Assembly: GCA_022496185.1 (NCBI GenBank)
Contig: WTXG01000033.1
Span: 62,001 to 126,000, forward strand
DNA from: Multifurca ochricompacta
Taxonomy: Eukaryota > Basidiomycota > Agaricomycetes > Russulales > Russulaceae
DNA length: 64,000 nucleotides
Direction: 5' to 3'
Shown: positions 20,201 to 33,300 of the stretch, piece after piece
Numbering within the stretch: the stretch's first letter is position 1
Layout: each line of letters begins with the position of its first letter
The notes under the pieces: model-generated
Seen by the model: the letters and a program-made list of their open reading frames with translations, nothing else
Database searches by the model: none
Told to the model about the DNA's origin: nothing
Program-made: the position numbers and the translations under genes

Positions 20201-20396
20201 CGTGATAGGACCGTATCCGTCGATGGAACCCGATGGGACCGAGCTGAGGGTGTCGGCTAGATGAAGCGATCAGCCTTCGACGAAGGCACAAGAAGGGAGG
20301 TTCAAGGCGACACTTACGAGTTAGCTGTTGGCTGTTAGATGATGCATGAAAGATCTTATTAAACGTTGTCCTGAGAGAAGACGATTTAGATTCCAT
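17217..20396 (-). CDS. NB-ARC/TPR NLR-like protein P1; N-terminal helical domain frame broken
   Basis: A multi-exon NLR-like gene. The last exon (from 19422) encodes a complete NB-ARC with P-loop GPGGYGKTT, Walker B LCLDNFESPWD, an RNBS-like VTMRGAERPGQTEW and a VDCVPLAVNLLAHL segment. About seven tetratricopeptide repeats follow (AEASFQKALEFHKA-type, spacing about 40). Upstream exons at 20396-20318, 20256-20084, 20015-19858, 19805-19668, 19617-19564 and 19506-19475 have GT-AG borders and encode a helical N-terminal domain (IPYIAPIAGLLLQVLTMRDE), resembling the Cbl-N/MLKL-like four-helix adaptors of agaricomycete NLRs. Compared with P3, exon 4 lacks one base near 19780, giving an immediate TAG. 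Either the N-terminus is dead and the NB-ARC/TPR part starts internally, or this is a sequence error. Confidence 0.8.
19984..20078 (-). other. P1 intron region with a run of 16 G (20061-20076)
   Basis: The intron between exons 2 and 3 of P1 (20083-20016) contains an uninterrupted 16-base G run, read as C on the coding strand. It starts a few bases after the GTAAGT donor. Such a run is prone to length change and assembly error. Confidence 0.6.
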
Positions 20397-20647
20397 GTTC
20401 AAGTTTACCGTTTGATGCTGGTGGCAATGATAAAGGAATGGCGACGTCGAGGCAGCAACCGAAACGTGACCGCGTGACGATGTGTCACATATATAGGCTT
20501 AAATGTGGTCGAGGCACCCATTACACCGAGGCTGCTGCTACATTACCCCTTTGTCAAAGACAACTGAAACCCATTGTATTGACGATGCCATATATTAGAT
20601 AGATAGAAATGAATGTTTAGTAAAGAAGATATCATCGTATGTGTTTC

Positions 20648-23600
20648 TCACACAGTGACTATCCCACCAACCGTCGCAAGCAGCATCCCATCAACCCGGT
20701 CCTCTATCTCACGGAACAACCAGGCATCAAGCCTCTCAAACAATGCCATCACCCCCGTAACCCCACCATGATAATCCTTTTCAACTCCCCCTTTCTCTTT
20801 CTCTTTCTCTTTCTTACCAGGCCACATCGCCGTCTCGTCAATCCCGATAAAGTTAATGGTTAGCGGCCCAGCGGCCGCGTCCTTCAAGACGAGGTCGACA
20901 GACCAGCGGTCGACGCCAAAGAAGGACGCTTCTTTGATGTGGTGTCGCGTATACTCGTCCGGTGGGGCGTCGTCGAGTGTCCATTGCAGTACGTGCGCGT
21001 CGAATGCAATGACTGTGGGAAGGGAAGGGAAGAGTGGGGTGGGGTGGAGTGGGAGAAGAGAGGGAAGATAAGCGACCAATATCACTCATCCGATTGCGGG
21101 ACAATCCCACACTGACCTGTCCAGATAAGACCTGGGTGGGTGATTTGTAGTGTTAAGCTACGCGTGCCAGCCACCACATCAAGGGTTTCGTTCACGGCTT
21201 CTACTTTGAATGCGCGTTCTCCGCCAGAAGCAAAGGGAGATATGAATCCAGGTTCTATGGGAAGTGGTATCTTGTAAGGCGACATGAACTAGAACAGAGC
21301 AGGGGGGTATTAGCCAAATGAAGAAGATCGACACTGAAAAATGATTCGTTTGGTCTCACAGAGGAAAACGGGTAAATAATGTCCCAATCCCCATTCCAGT
21401 CGTGCATATCTTCTTGAATCGCTTGCGTACCAACCACGCCAAAGTTGGCCGCAATATTATCCACCAATTGTTCGATTCCAGGCCCTCCATCAGCGGCGCC
21501 GATATGAAGGTATCGTTCATGAGAAGTGATCTGCCGGGGCATGTAATGTCAGTCCTGCCAGTTCTTCCCAAAACATACTTAAAAAAAGTGTTGTCGATCG
21601 CGCGCCCGTTGCAAACGAAAGCTTACATTATCAGAACTCAGTACAAACAGCCTACGTTGGTGACGTTCATCAAAGGGTGAGCGGAGCGCAAACACCGCCA
21701 CGGCTGCGATAGTCATGACGTTCAAAATCGTGACTGCATTCATTCGCACGTTCTCCGAATAGCGCTGCGAAAAGGGGGTGACGAGCGGCACAGCGAGAGA
21801 TAACATGACCGCAACAATTGACGCGATGATATGCTCCGCGGGCGCGTCGGAGCCAATACGTCCAGTCTATAAATAGAGGGTCATCGTCATCATCATCATC
21901 ATCATCATCGCAGTTTTATCTTCATGGGCTGGCTGGCCAGCCCAAAGAAGAAGAGTGAGGGACGAACGAGAGGTACGAATACATCAAGGACGATGTAAGT
22001 CATCTGGGAGCCCGCGAAAATAGATCCCAGCAAACCGAGAGCATATGTCCACAGACTGACGACGAGACCAGGATTAAGAAGCGCGTCAAGAGACAGCGCG
22101 ACGAAAAGCGGTACCGCGCCGATGAACAAAATGACTGCGGAGCCAATACTAAACAGCTGCAGCCCCAGCGCGCCGCCGGACAGCATCAACAGGAGAGCAC
22201 TGAGGACGCCACGTTCAGGAACGTCGGCGAATACCACCTGCGACGCGAGCATCCCTACGAAAGAAAAAAAAAACACAAACACGAGCGTAAGAACGGACGA
22301 TGAAATAGGTAAGTGGACGATGAAGACGAACCCCCCATTGCGGCAGGGCCGTAGAGAAACAAGGCAGAATGCTCCGATGCGAACCAGCTCATGTCGCGGC
22401 CGATTACACGATGCATCACAGCCGCAAGCCCATTCGCGCCTATCAGTGCACCGCCGAGCGCGACGAGGAGTGCACGGGCTCCATTCCACTGTGCCTTCCA
22501 GAAACCCAGTGATTGTACGCCAGGAACGCTCTCGCGGTAGGTTAACCATGCCAATGCGGTGGACAAGGAAAATAGAGTGCCGTACATGACGCGGGCGGTC
22601 GAGAATTGATATTGTACGAAACGGCCAAAGAGTGTGAAAAATACTGTAGTGGGACGCGTGTAGCCGTCGTCAAAGATGGTAACGGAGACACTTCTGAGGC
22701 GAGGTATCGCAGAATGGCAAGAGTATTCTCGGCCATACGCTGCGAGTGACTCAGTCAACATTTACACAAAAACTGTAACCGGGTCGACCCACCTGGGCAA
22801 CTCCGGGTTGAATGTTATCAACCAAATCCTGGGAGACGACCTTAGCACGGTGATGTCCTAAGCCGTACATGAACTCATACCTGACGCGTGTGGTATATGT
22901 AACTATTCCCGATAACAGCCATCTAAATCAAAAATATGGTGGTGGGGGATCGAGGAGGTGCTAAGAGCAGGATACACGTGACATACATCAAGTCCCGTGA
23001 CATTCATATATTGCTCAAATTGGCGGAAGTCAGTACTAGAACCTCAGTCAACTCACGCTGTTCAATCAGATATTGAAGTGCGACGTACTCGGATAGTAAT
23101 ACTCCTGAACTGAAAACCTCGTTTGCAATTACAGTGCCGAAGGGTCTGCAAGCCTAATATTAGTGCACGCGCATGCACTCAGAGGAGATCTTCAGTCTAC
23201 CTCGGAACCTTGGAATATGCGTGAATCATCTCTTCAGAAGTTGCCTGGAACAGTAGCTCGGCTCCCTGGTTGCCCGCAGCTAAGCGACACATCAGCTGTG
23301 ACCCACCCTCAAGGAAGGCGATCCTTACCTTCTAAATTGACGAATGCTCGTACACTAGGTGCCCAAGCTTAACAAACCAACCAAGACAGGAACAAGCTAC
23401 TAGGAGGAGGAGGAGAGACGCACGTATGGGCTATAGGGTGCTGCGTCGAAAAGAGGTGCGACGCGTCCTGAAGTGACTCTTCCGCATTGTTGAACACTGC
23501 ACTGGCTCAGCCGAGAGAAAGAAACGTGGAACAACACATGATCCGGTTGCTCACAGAACACGATGGCATGAGCTGGTGTCCAGCCAGGCGTATGAGTCAA

Positions 23601-24473
23601 AACTCGAATGCACTCAAGCATGACCCCGACGGCTAGAGCATCATCAGCAGCACCGGGAGAAGGAAGGGTGCTGTCCACATGTGCGTTCACCAAAACGGCA
23701 TGTTCTTTGCTAGCGGGAGTGCCATCAGAAACGCGAATGACGATGTTGGTAAGATCTTCATAAGTCTTGTACATTCTTTTACCCATCATGTCAAACCTGT
23801 GCCATTTCGTAGGTTAAAAGAAAACTTCAAAGGACTTTTAAAGGGCCAGGAGAGTCAAAGATGGGGAGGGGGGGAGGGAGGTACATTACCTATGGCTTCC
23901 GCTCCCACGTTGATGCCAAACCTCACATTCCAACTTGCGCCCAGGATCTGCCCGGACTAACTGCTCGCACTCCTTCTGGATTTCATAAGCGGTATCGACC
24001 ATCCATTTATCGGCGAGAGCATGTTCAGCAGTTCCAACTGTGCGATATCCGATGTCTTCAGATAGGTGTCGGACATATGCGAGGATCTGAGTTTCCGATA
24101 TTTGTGGAAGGCCGGTGTCCGAATTGACGCTGGAAAAACATACACCCAAAAAAAGGAAAAGTCAGTCAGTCAGTCAGTCAGTCAGTCAAATTCTAACTAC
24201 GCTCGCGTGTAAAAAAATCCACTCCAGCCAGAGATCGTACTCACAGTTCTGAGATGGGTTCTGGCAAGGCTATAGATGCCGAATGTGTAAAGTAAACATT
24301 GGAATGTAGAAAGCAGCAGGACAGACGGAGAAAATGGTGGAGAGGACGACGCCATTGGACATACCATAGAGTTCACGTGCAGTATACCATGGTACGAATA
24401 CGAGTAAAGGTGATAAATAAAGCAAGGAGCGAATGGGCCCCCACGTAGCAACTTTGGGCGACGACGGCACCAT
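20648..24473 (-). CDS. M28 family membrane metallopeptidase (ERMP1/Pff1-like)
   Basis: A zinc aminopeptidase of the ER or vacuolar membrane type. The start ATG at 24473 begins MVPSSPKVATWGPIRS and a first membrane segment. Exons then read PEPISEL, VNSDTGLPQISETQIL, SEDIGYRTVGTAEHALADKW, and the catalytic region with zinc ligands in VNAHVDSTLPSPGAADDA and FNNAEESLQDASHLF, then FVNLEAAGNQGAELLFQAT. The middle and C-terminal exons (about 22860-21300) encode several hydrophobic segments, then a lumenal tail ending VGGIVTV. Short introns are common; the first long one carries a GTCA microsatellite (24164-24188). Length and layout fit fungal Pff1-type proteins, though exact exon ends in the membrane part were not all resolved. 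Confidence 0.85.
24164..24188. repeat. GTCA tetranucleotide microsatellite
   Basis: About six GTCA units inside the second intron of the M28 peptidase gene. Confidence 0.9.
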
Positions 24474-25078
24474 TTCTGAATGGAATGGAATGGGTCGTGG
24501 TCGTGGTCGTCGTTACCGTGTGTGGTGGTTGAAAAGTCGCTGAAAGAAAACCCGGACGGGTCGGATGTCGTTAAAAGCGCAGCAACAATATCAATAATGA
24601 GTTGATTATTTCCGAATTGGTCCGCCACTTGTCAAGCGCTACGCGGGCCAGAAAATCTGTATCAACCATATCCGATCCCCTTGATCCTGATCCACCATTG
24701 TTCCAAAGGACGACTATTACTAGCGATGTGAGGCGAAGGAATTAATGTAGTTAGATAGATAGATAGATAAAGGGACCACTGTGGCCACGGGACCTGACCA
24801 CATCCAGCTCGTCACGTCTTAGAGCTCTGGGTTCCTGATCCGCCTTTCGATATACGATAAACACTGCTCCGCTCTGCGTTTCTCTTAGTTATAATATAAT
24901 AAAATCTCGGCGCTACAAGTCTGTCAGTCAGTGTCAGTCTAACACGTCAATAATGCGGACTTTAGTAATGCTACAAATGGGGATATTAGGCTGGTCCATT
25001 TAAGTAGTGTATTATTAATGTAAAACAACACTGAGCGGTGATATTTTGGTGACCACTGTTAAACTGCACCAAACTTGA
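24474..25078. other. Intergenic region between the M28 peptidase and HSP78
   Basis: Promoter side of the peptidase gene and 3' side of HSP78, both minus-strand. It holds a short GATA microsatellite (about 24752-24770) and AT-rich sequence. No supported gene. Confidence 0.5.
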
Positions 25079-28000
25079 TTAATGGCCACGTTCATCTACA
25101 GCAGCATGATTATCGCAAATAACCAGCCCCTTGCCATCCGGCTTGACGCGTATCTCCACAGTATCCCCATCGCTTTAAGACCAAAAAAAAAAAGAATATC
25201 AGCAAAAAAAAAAACTACCTTCGCAACAACACACAAAAAAATAAACTCAAAAACTCAGAATAATGGCGCGCTTACCGTATCGTACCCACTAGTAACGTTT
25301 GCGCCAACGGGAATAGTACTTCCGTACGCACAACACGAGCAATCGCCCGAGCACCATACAATTCCGAAAATCCCTTCTCAGCGAGCCAAGTCCGAGCCAG
25401 ATTATCCACATCAAGTTTAATCCTTCTCTGAGCGAGCCGCGCCGCAACGTCGCCCAGACGGAGATCAACGACACGTAATATGGATTCTCGCGCGAGCCGA
25501 TTAAAAACGAGCATCGAATCCAATCGATTGGTCAGTTCAGGCGGGAATTGCTCAGCGACGCGCTCAAGGACTTCCCTGCGCGCTTCAGGCGCGATGGTAC
25601 CCGTGCTGCCGTCTGAGGCTGTCGGGTGGGCGAGAATGTCACTACCTAAATAAAGGTAAAATAAAATGAGCGAAACGAAGAAGCGAACCTGCAAAAAAAA
25701 ATGAAGAAAACGTTAAGCGCACCGATGTTGCTCGTCAGGCAGATAATGGTGTTCTGTAACACAAGAGTATCCAGGTGTGAGCTCTTCAAGTTAAAAAAAA
25801 AATAATAATCAAGGATATTTTATAGTCAAAGTTCGCACCCTGAAATCAACCTTTCTGCCTTGGCTGTCCGTTATGGTACCTTCGTCAAGTATCTGAAGGA
25901 GTATCATAGTGACATCCTACACAAACAGGCACGTCAAGAAGAGTTCATAGAGTTGTGAAAAAGAAGATTTGTTACCTTGTGTGCCTTTTCGAGCTCATCG
26001 AGAAGAATGACAGCTAAGAAAGTCGCTGCTGAGAAAAGGGGTTGATAACTCTATAATCAGAAGGAGCTGCGCACCATAAGGCTTCCGCCGGACAGCCTCA
26101 GTCAGTTGACCTGTTATTTCAGATGCAGATACAATTCGTAAAACCACAAGTATCCGAGCACTTACCACCTTCCTCAAAGCCTACGTATCCTGGAGCCGCT
26201 CCAATCAACCGAGACATTGTGTGTCTGTCATGGTACTGCGAAAGCCACCTTCGTTAAAATCCCATTCCCAATAAAAAAAGAAAAGAAAAAGGTGCTCACT
26301 TCTGACATGTTGATATTGATCCTGCGAATCCCGCGTCAAATGGACAAAAAAAAAACATGATTAAGATCTCGCTCACAATGCCCTTTTCTCATCGTTGAAC
26401 AGAAATCCGGCGAGGGCCTTGCACAGTTCAGTCTAGCAAGAGATATTTTAAGAAAAACAAAAAACAAGACCCGTTTTAAAGGCACAGCCATACCTTCCCT
26501 ACGCCCGTCGGGCCCAAAAACAAGAACGACGCCACGGGTCGTGTAGGTGCCTGTAACCCAGCCCGCGAAATGCGTACTGCATCACTGACGGTCCGAATGA
26601 CATGATCCTGCCCAACGACCCGAGCCCTAAGCGCATCCTCCATCTACCCAAAAAAAAAAAAAAAAACCCCCCAAAAACAATTTTCACGCCATCAACCTAA
26701 GACGAAAAAAAAGATGAAAAGCACGTACATGGACGAGCCGCTCTCGCTCGCCTTTGAGCAGATTCTGCACGGGGATGCCCGTCGCGCGCGCCACGACACG
26801 GGAAATATCGTCCGACCCGACGCGTTCGCCGAGCATCGTGTCCTCCCTCGTCCCTTCCGCGGGGATTTCCCGCTCGAGCTCAGGGATGGTGGCATAACGC
26901 AAACGCGACGCGATTTCATAGTCACCCTTGCGTTGCGCGACCTCGAGCTCGTGCTTGGCCTCCTCGAGACGACGCTTCCGTTCCTTATTGCGCTTCAGAC
27001 GCTCACGCTCTATCGTACGCCCGCGCAACCAAAAAAAAAAAAAAGTTGAATATTTGAAACTCACCCACTGCACTTTCGAATCAGAAGAGGAGGGAGCGTC
27101 ACTCACCAGCTTGCCATTGCTCCTCGAGCGCAGCAGCTTCCTCTCGCGTACGCTCTAAAGCCTGTTCTAGCGTCTCACGTCGTTCGACACTGAGGGGATC
27201 TGATTCATTGCGCAGGCTAGTGAGTTCGATTTGCATGGTCATTGTCGCCCGATCCAATTTTTCCAATGCATCCGGCTTTGACTCCTGGGCAAGGCGTAAT
27301 GAGGAAGCTGCTTCATCGACAAGGTCGATTGCCTTGTCGGGAAGGAAACGATCCGAAATGTAACGGGCGGCGTATACGGCGGCTGAAATGGAGAGAAGAG
27401 GCATATAGGGACAAGTGAAATGGATGCCGGGGGAGGGGAAAGACAAACCAGTAACCAGCGCTCCGTCCGAAATCTCAACTCCGTGGTGGACCTGTACCAA
27501 AAATCGCGCGGGGTAAGAAAAATGAGCGGTCAGGAGAAGAGCGCGGAAAGACCTCATAGCGGGGTTTGAGTCCGCGTAGGATAGAGATCGTGGACTCAAC
27601 GGTAGGCTCTTCGATCGTCACGGGTTGGAAACGACGCTCTAGAGCCGCATCCTTGCTTATAGTCTTTCTGTACTCATCCGCTGCGGTAGTGTCCAGTCAA
27701 AATACCTCCTGAAAGGAATATTGTAGGGAACATACGAGTCGTAGCACCAACGAGCTGCAGTCCACGTGCCAGGGCAGGCTTTATCATCTGCCCGCCGTCA
27801 ATACTACCCTCCGCCTTGCCAAGGTTGAAGAGTGTATCTGGACGTTTCGGGAGATTTGTATTGAGAAAAAAAAAAAAAGGAAATAATGGGATACGTACGG
27901 ACTTCGTCAATAAAGCAAATCACACCACCAGCCTTGACAGAGACTTCAGTATCGGAACATAAGTGTATGAGGGCGAAAGGGCAACCTCGTCTTCGATATC

Positions 28001-28902
28001 ACGGATTAACGCTTTGAACCTCTCCTCAAACTGGCCCCGAATGCCAGAGCCTGCCATAATTGCTGAGAGATCGATTGATAGAACACGCTTATTATGCAGA
28101 GACTGAAACAGATATTTAACAGGGAAAGAAAGGGTGTCCATTAGGTGGTGGCATACTTCCGGAACCTCCTTTGCAACGATTCTGCTAGCAAGACCTTCCA
28201 AAAGAGCAGTCTTTCCCACACCAGGAGGTCCGATGAGCTGTGGTGCACTTTAGAATGGGTATGTAATCGATCAATCATACAAGTCAAGGACGCACCACAG
28301 GGTTTGATTTTGTTCTTCGGGATAGGACTTGAAAAAACAGGGTTAAAAGCTAACATGGAGTTTTATTACAAGGAGATGCACACACTTTGAATGGTCCGCC
28401 GAATTTCTGCACGTACACAGAAACGAATAAGACCTTAAGAAATATGAGCCAGTATATAGCGGCCACTTTCCTTCATCTCTCCCAATCACGGGGTCAAGCT
28501 TTCCGGTCTTTGCTAACTCTGTCAAATCGACACTCTGTAAAGTACAAGCAAAAAATGTGCGCGTCAGAAAAGTGGGAAGAGGAAACGGTCACCGACTTCC
28601 AAGTCGGTCGGTGCTAGTGCTGCCATAAAACGTACAAACTCTTTGAGAGCGTCCCCTTTGGCATACTGCTGTTGCATGGGGAACTTGAGCCCAGGGAAAC
28701 CCCCACTTCCCCCTTGTCCTCCAGGCGGATTCTGGGCATAATGACGGACGAAGGGAACGGGCGCGTAGTTGCCTACAACTAGTGATGCTGCAGGACGATC
28801 GATGACATTGACGCGCTTGAGGTTATTGTTGCTGTAGTTTGGATGTACTCTTCTTAAAGTGTTGTTATGTCTTAATGTTCTTGAAGCAATACCTTGAAGC
28901 AT
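25079..28902 (-). CDS. HSP78: Mitochondrial ClpB-type AAA+ disaggregase Hsp78
   Basis: A mitochondrial matrix Hsp100 chaperone. The start at 28902 opens with a basic, Arg/Asn-rich presequence ([14 protein letters not shown]). There is no Clp N-domain: the protein goes straight to [18 protein letters not shown], as in yeast Hsp78. NBD1 has Walker [11 protein letters not shown] and Walker [11 protein letters not shown], then the ERRFQP region and a coiled-coil middle domain ([20 protein letters not shown]). NBD2 has [32 protein letters not shown] and a ClpB D2-small C-terminus ([11 protein letters not shown]). The last exon (to TAA at 25079-25081) encodes [16 protein letters not shown]. About 14 short introns. 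It is divergent from RPB7. Confidence 0.93.
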
Positions 28903-29162
28903 AGACGGTTACAGAGAGCGCGAGTCGAGAGTGGGGGGTTCCTGTTTGTTATTTTCCCCTTAATCAATGGTCCCGTCCCGCCTCGTGCCGCTTGCCGTGA
29001 GTGAGCGAAAGCTTTGAAACAACCTCTTTCTCTCTTCTTCATCGACTCTCTGAGACGACCTTTAACAACAACAAAAACGACGTAGCATAGAGCAAACAAC
29101 ACATCAGGAGTTCATTTTTGGGTCCAAAAAGAAGACGACGACGACGACGACGACGACAAGCG
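28903..29162. promoter_or_regulatory. Shared divergent promoter region of HSP78 and RPB7
   Basis: Only 260 bp separate the two start codons. A GAC trinucleotide run (29133-29157) precedes the RPB7 start. No clear TATA box or perfect heat-shock element was recognised. Confidence 0.55.
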
Positions 29163-30004
29163 ATGTTCTTCATCGTAACTCTCTCTCCTCTTCTCAAAAA
29201 ACCTATTCAATCTCCCCTGACTCTTACAGAACAGAAAGAACTCACGCACACGATCATGCTGCACCCATCTTACTTTGGACCACGCATGCAGCAATACCTC
29301 GAATCTAAACTTTACTCGGACGTCGAAGGCACCTGCTCCGGTCAATTCGGTTTCATCATCGCCGTCGTGTCCATCTCAGACATCGGCAAGGGTATGGTAA
29401 TCTCAGGTAACGGTCAAGCCGAATTTGTGACTCGCTATCGCGCTATTGTCTTCAAACCTTTCAAGGGTGAAGTCGTCGATGGCGTCGTTCACAACGTTAC
29501 CCGAGTATGTGAAACTAAACTATTGTTTTTTTTACCCCCTTCGTTTTCGAAAACTTGGAAATGTAGATGGGCATATTCGCCGAGGTCGGTCCTTTGAACT
29601 GCTTCGTCTCGCAACAGGTACATATTCGACCAACCAACCCAACTAACTAAACTGACACACCACCTCTTTCCGTACTCACTCCCCGCTATTAAGCTCCTCC
29701 ATCCCGACCTCAAATTTGATCCATCATCGAACCCACCGTCATACACCTCTCAAGATCAGGTAAGCCCTTCTATCTTCCTCTTTCCGCCGCCATCATCCCA
29801 ACCAAACACCTTTTAACAAAAGGTCATCGAGAACAACACTAAGATTCGCATAAAAATCATTGGCACTCGTGTGGATGCAACAGAGATTGTGCGTTTGAGC
29901 TTCTCCTTCTCTTTCCCTATCTCACTTTCCTTTCCCCCTTCCTATTCCCCTTCCAGTTCGCAATAGGGACGATCAAGGAGGATCACTTGGGCGTAATTGA
30001 ATAG
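29163..30004 (+). CDS. RPB7: RNA polymerase II subunit Rpb7
   Basis: Stalk subunit of RNA polymerase II, working with Rpb4. A tiny first exon encodes MFFI (29163-29174). After a short intron the protein continues KELTHTIMLHPSYFGPRM, VEGTCSGQFGFIIAV and YRAIVFKPFKGEVVDGVV. Then come short exons for MGIFAEVGPLNCFVS, LLHPDLKFDPSSNPPSY, VIENNTKIRIKIIGTRVD and FAIGTIKEDHLGVIE, then TAG at 30002-30004. The exon series matches the N-terminal RNP-like and C-terminal S1/OB folds of Rpb7 end to end. The Lys at position 5 is recovered only if the acceptor is the second AG (after ACAGAACAG). Confidence 0.95.
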
Positions 30005-30312
30005 CGAATCTCTTTACCTGTTGTTGCCTTCCCCCGCCCCCAGCGAAGCCATTGTTGTTGTCTATATAAACTTATGCTCTGGCACACACAGCGTGTAACA
30101 ATGATATCTCCTTCTTTTCCTCTTCGACGCAGAGCAGCTCGATTGTGAAAAAAAAGTATGAACAAATTTCTTAAGAGAGAAATTATAAAAAAAAGAAAAA
30201 GGGAAAATCAAAAAGGCCAAATACATACACATGTACTTGTTGCTAAACCACACCAAACAACAACAGAAAGAAAAAAGGAAAAGAAAGAAAATGTCCTTCT
30301 CATCTTCCCTCT
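30005..30312. other. Convergent 3' region of RPB7 and VPS10
   Basis: About 300 bp, A-rich on the + strand between 30150 and 30300, between two convergent genes. It probably holds both 3' UTRs. No gene seen. Confidence 0.5.
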
Positions 30313-33300
30313 TCACTCTTCCTCATCCGCAAACCGAAGTATTTGCGCGTCTTCATCAACAGGCACGTTCCGATATCCTCTTCTCGACCGTAACGAAACC
30401 GTAGCTTCCTGTAACCACCTCGTAACAGCCTCAAACGCCACTCCCGCCACTCCAACAACGAACCAAGGCACACTCGCGAGCGTATCCACAAACCCAGCAT
30501 CACTATCCAAAAACCTCGACCTCGACGACGATGACGGATACGATCTCCCATCTCCAGGTAAACGTATCGTACCCGTCGCACGACCAGATCGTTTATAATA
30601 CCACATCGCCACCAACGTCGTAAACGCGAAGGGTACCATAAGCACAAAGAGCCAAAAGATCAGTCCGTGAGCCGATACGCCCGGACAGAGGTGTCGTCGA
30701 CCGCGATCGGGTCGTTCCCCGTCTTCGCAGGTGGAATGTGGAATCCGTCGGTAGGGTGTACGGTCGTACCAATATTGTGCCCCACCCCGGCACGAGTCGT
30801 CTTCCGGTAGTGGTTGAGTGTTTCCAAAGAGCACGCATTTGCCTTCCGCGTTGCGCACGTAGTTGAATTCGCTATGCAACCCACAAACTTTAAGAAAAAA
30901 AAAAAAATTCAAAAAACCATCTTTCCATGTAGTAAACTCACCACTCAAAATCAGAATTTGTGCACGCGCAATTCTTCACAATGTTCACCTTCGCTTTCGG
31001 TTGGTTTCCCACGACACAGTTGCGATCGCGCCTACGACGATGATACAATGTCTTTGGCGCGCGGGGGTGAGAAGAGGGAGAGAGAAAGAGGTCAGACACC
31101 CGTTTTAGCATATCAAACATGAGCATATGAAACTCCTACCTGACGACCGAAAAGGCAGCGCTCACTACGTTCTTCGCTAGGGCTCCACAACTCAAAGTCA
31201 TCGTGCCCTGGATCTTCAATATCCAGTTTACCTGATAAACAAAATAAATAAATTCAGCAGATCAGAACACATCAACCGCTTAAAAATAAAAATAAATATA
31301 TACTCACATTGCAGACTGGTCAATGATGAAAAGTCAATGTGCACAGCTACCGAGGCGAGCGAGCGGGCATAGTTCCCAAACAATATGAACCGCCTACTGG
31401 TGTCAGACGGTACGGTGACGATCGAGCGCACGCGGATCTTCTCGTCAGAAAATTTATACTCCCGCCACTTGAGTCCCTCATCGGTGGTGAACAAGACGTG
31501 GTCCGTTGGCTGTTCATCGTTCGCCATGACCAGTATCGACCCCGAGTCCCCAAACTCCCATAGATGCGCGTCCTTGTGTACCTCTTCCCACGTGAAACCG
31601 GCGTCCCGACTCAGGAACGTGTCACTTTCCTTATACGGCGCGAGTTTCTCCCCTACGTTCCCCACCGCCATGATCAACCCGACAACAGACGGACTACTGA
31701 ACGTCGCGCGCGGGTCGAAGCGCTCGGTGTATCCGTGTACGTGAAGCGCGCAAGCCTAGTCATCCCATCCAATAAAATCAATCAGAAAAGGTCTTTTTTA
31801 TAATTATTAAAAGCATCACCCCCCCCCCCCCACCCCCCCTCTCCCCAAGAAGCAAAAGATAACATACCGCAGTTCGGCAATCATACATTTGACCATGCGA
31901 ATCGTACTTTGGAGGGTTCAAATGTTTCCAGCTACCACCATCGTTATGCGTGATACGCGTCTGCAATTCCTTGGAACCCGTGACGGCAGCCGTCTCAGAG
32001 TTGGACACCACGTTGACAATCGCGATACCATCGAGGCCGATCATCTTCTCAAAGTCAACGTACCCACGTTGGTCTCGATTCACGTTCTGAATCGACGTGC
32101 CAAAATAGGTCCCGTTCCAATTCGACTTGAGAATGTCGCCCCAGAATGGCCGTGGTGGCTCGGACGTCGTCATGTGTAGGAAGACGGAATCGGTGCTCGA
32201 TTCGAGGACAGTGTACGCCTTTTTTAAGAAAAAAAAAAAGGAAAATTATGACCATGGGTCATCAAACTCATAAGGGGGGGGGGAGGGCTCACATGTTGTT
32301 CAGGACGCAAATTTGGTGGGAACTGGCCAGTGGCAAAAGTGTGACCATCCAGAGAGACCTGCAAGTCTAGCGCACGCTGAACAGGCAAATACTACATAAA
32401 GAGAGGCCGTCAGTGTCAGTATACCCAACCACTCACTCACAAAAAATTCGCGCGCGAACGTACCTCAGCGACGATAAGGTATTCCGAGAACTTGGTAAAC
32501 CCGACAATCTCATCGAACATCTTGACCTTATTGCCGAAAAAGTTGGATCCGCTCACGAGTTGCATCGGGTTGGTCCCTATCTGGAAAAATCGCTGGGAAC
32601 CCTCCTTGTCCCGATACGACTCACACAAAATCTGTGAAGGGTCTACGAGCAACCCTTTATCGCGCGCCCATGCGCAATTGCGCACGTACTTCTCCACCAA
32701 GGACCATTGTCGCCCGTTGTTACGTGAGAAGTGTGCCTCGGCGTGGCAGTTATCCCCTCCATTGCCCCGCGAACAACCCTCGTCGCCAGTCCAGATAATC
32801 GAATCGGAGTGGTCCGGATGGAAATGTAACACCTGCGCGCCGAACGTGTTTGGCGGCGTCGGCGTGCTGAGTCGGTTCCAGCTGCGGCCCGTATCGGTCG
32901 TGTAGTAGAACTTGGGCGAGTTGGTGATCAAGTACGCTCGATCGGGTGTGAAACTATGATGGTAGAACGCGAGGAAAGTCTCTTCGGGGAACAGGTGATT
33001 CCACGTGTAACCTTCGTTGCTCGACTGCCAGATAGAGGCGTCTTCAAGTCGGACGAGGATAGTCGTCGATTCCTTAAAGTACGCATGTTGCACGATGGGC
33101 GCCGGGAATTCGAACTATTATTTATCGGAAGAAGATAGGTCAGCCACATCCATTACACTTACACACACAACGATGACCAATACGAGGCGCGCACGCACCG
33201 TTTGGTGGATAACGTTGCCCTCCTCCGGTTGCGCTAAAATATAATAAATAAAGAATGAAACCTGAACTGAGCATCACGCGTCGAGTGAGGGAATCTGCGC

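Noticed and set aside
22122..22589. Plus-strand 155-codon ORF opposite the M28 peptidase membrane exons
   Set aside because: Antisense to conserved membrane-spanning exons. Arg/Ser-rich composition is typical of a shadow frame.
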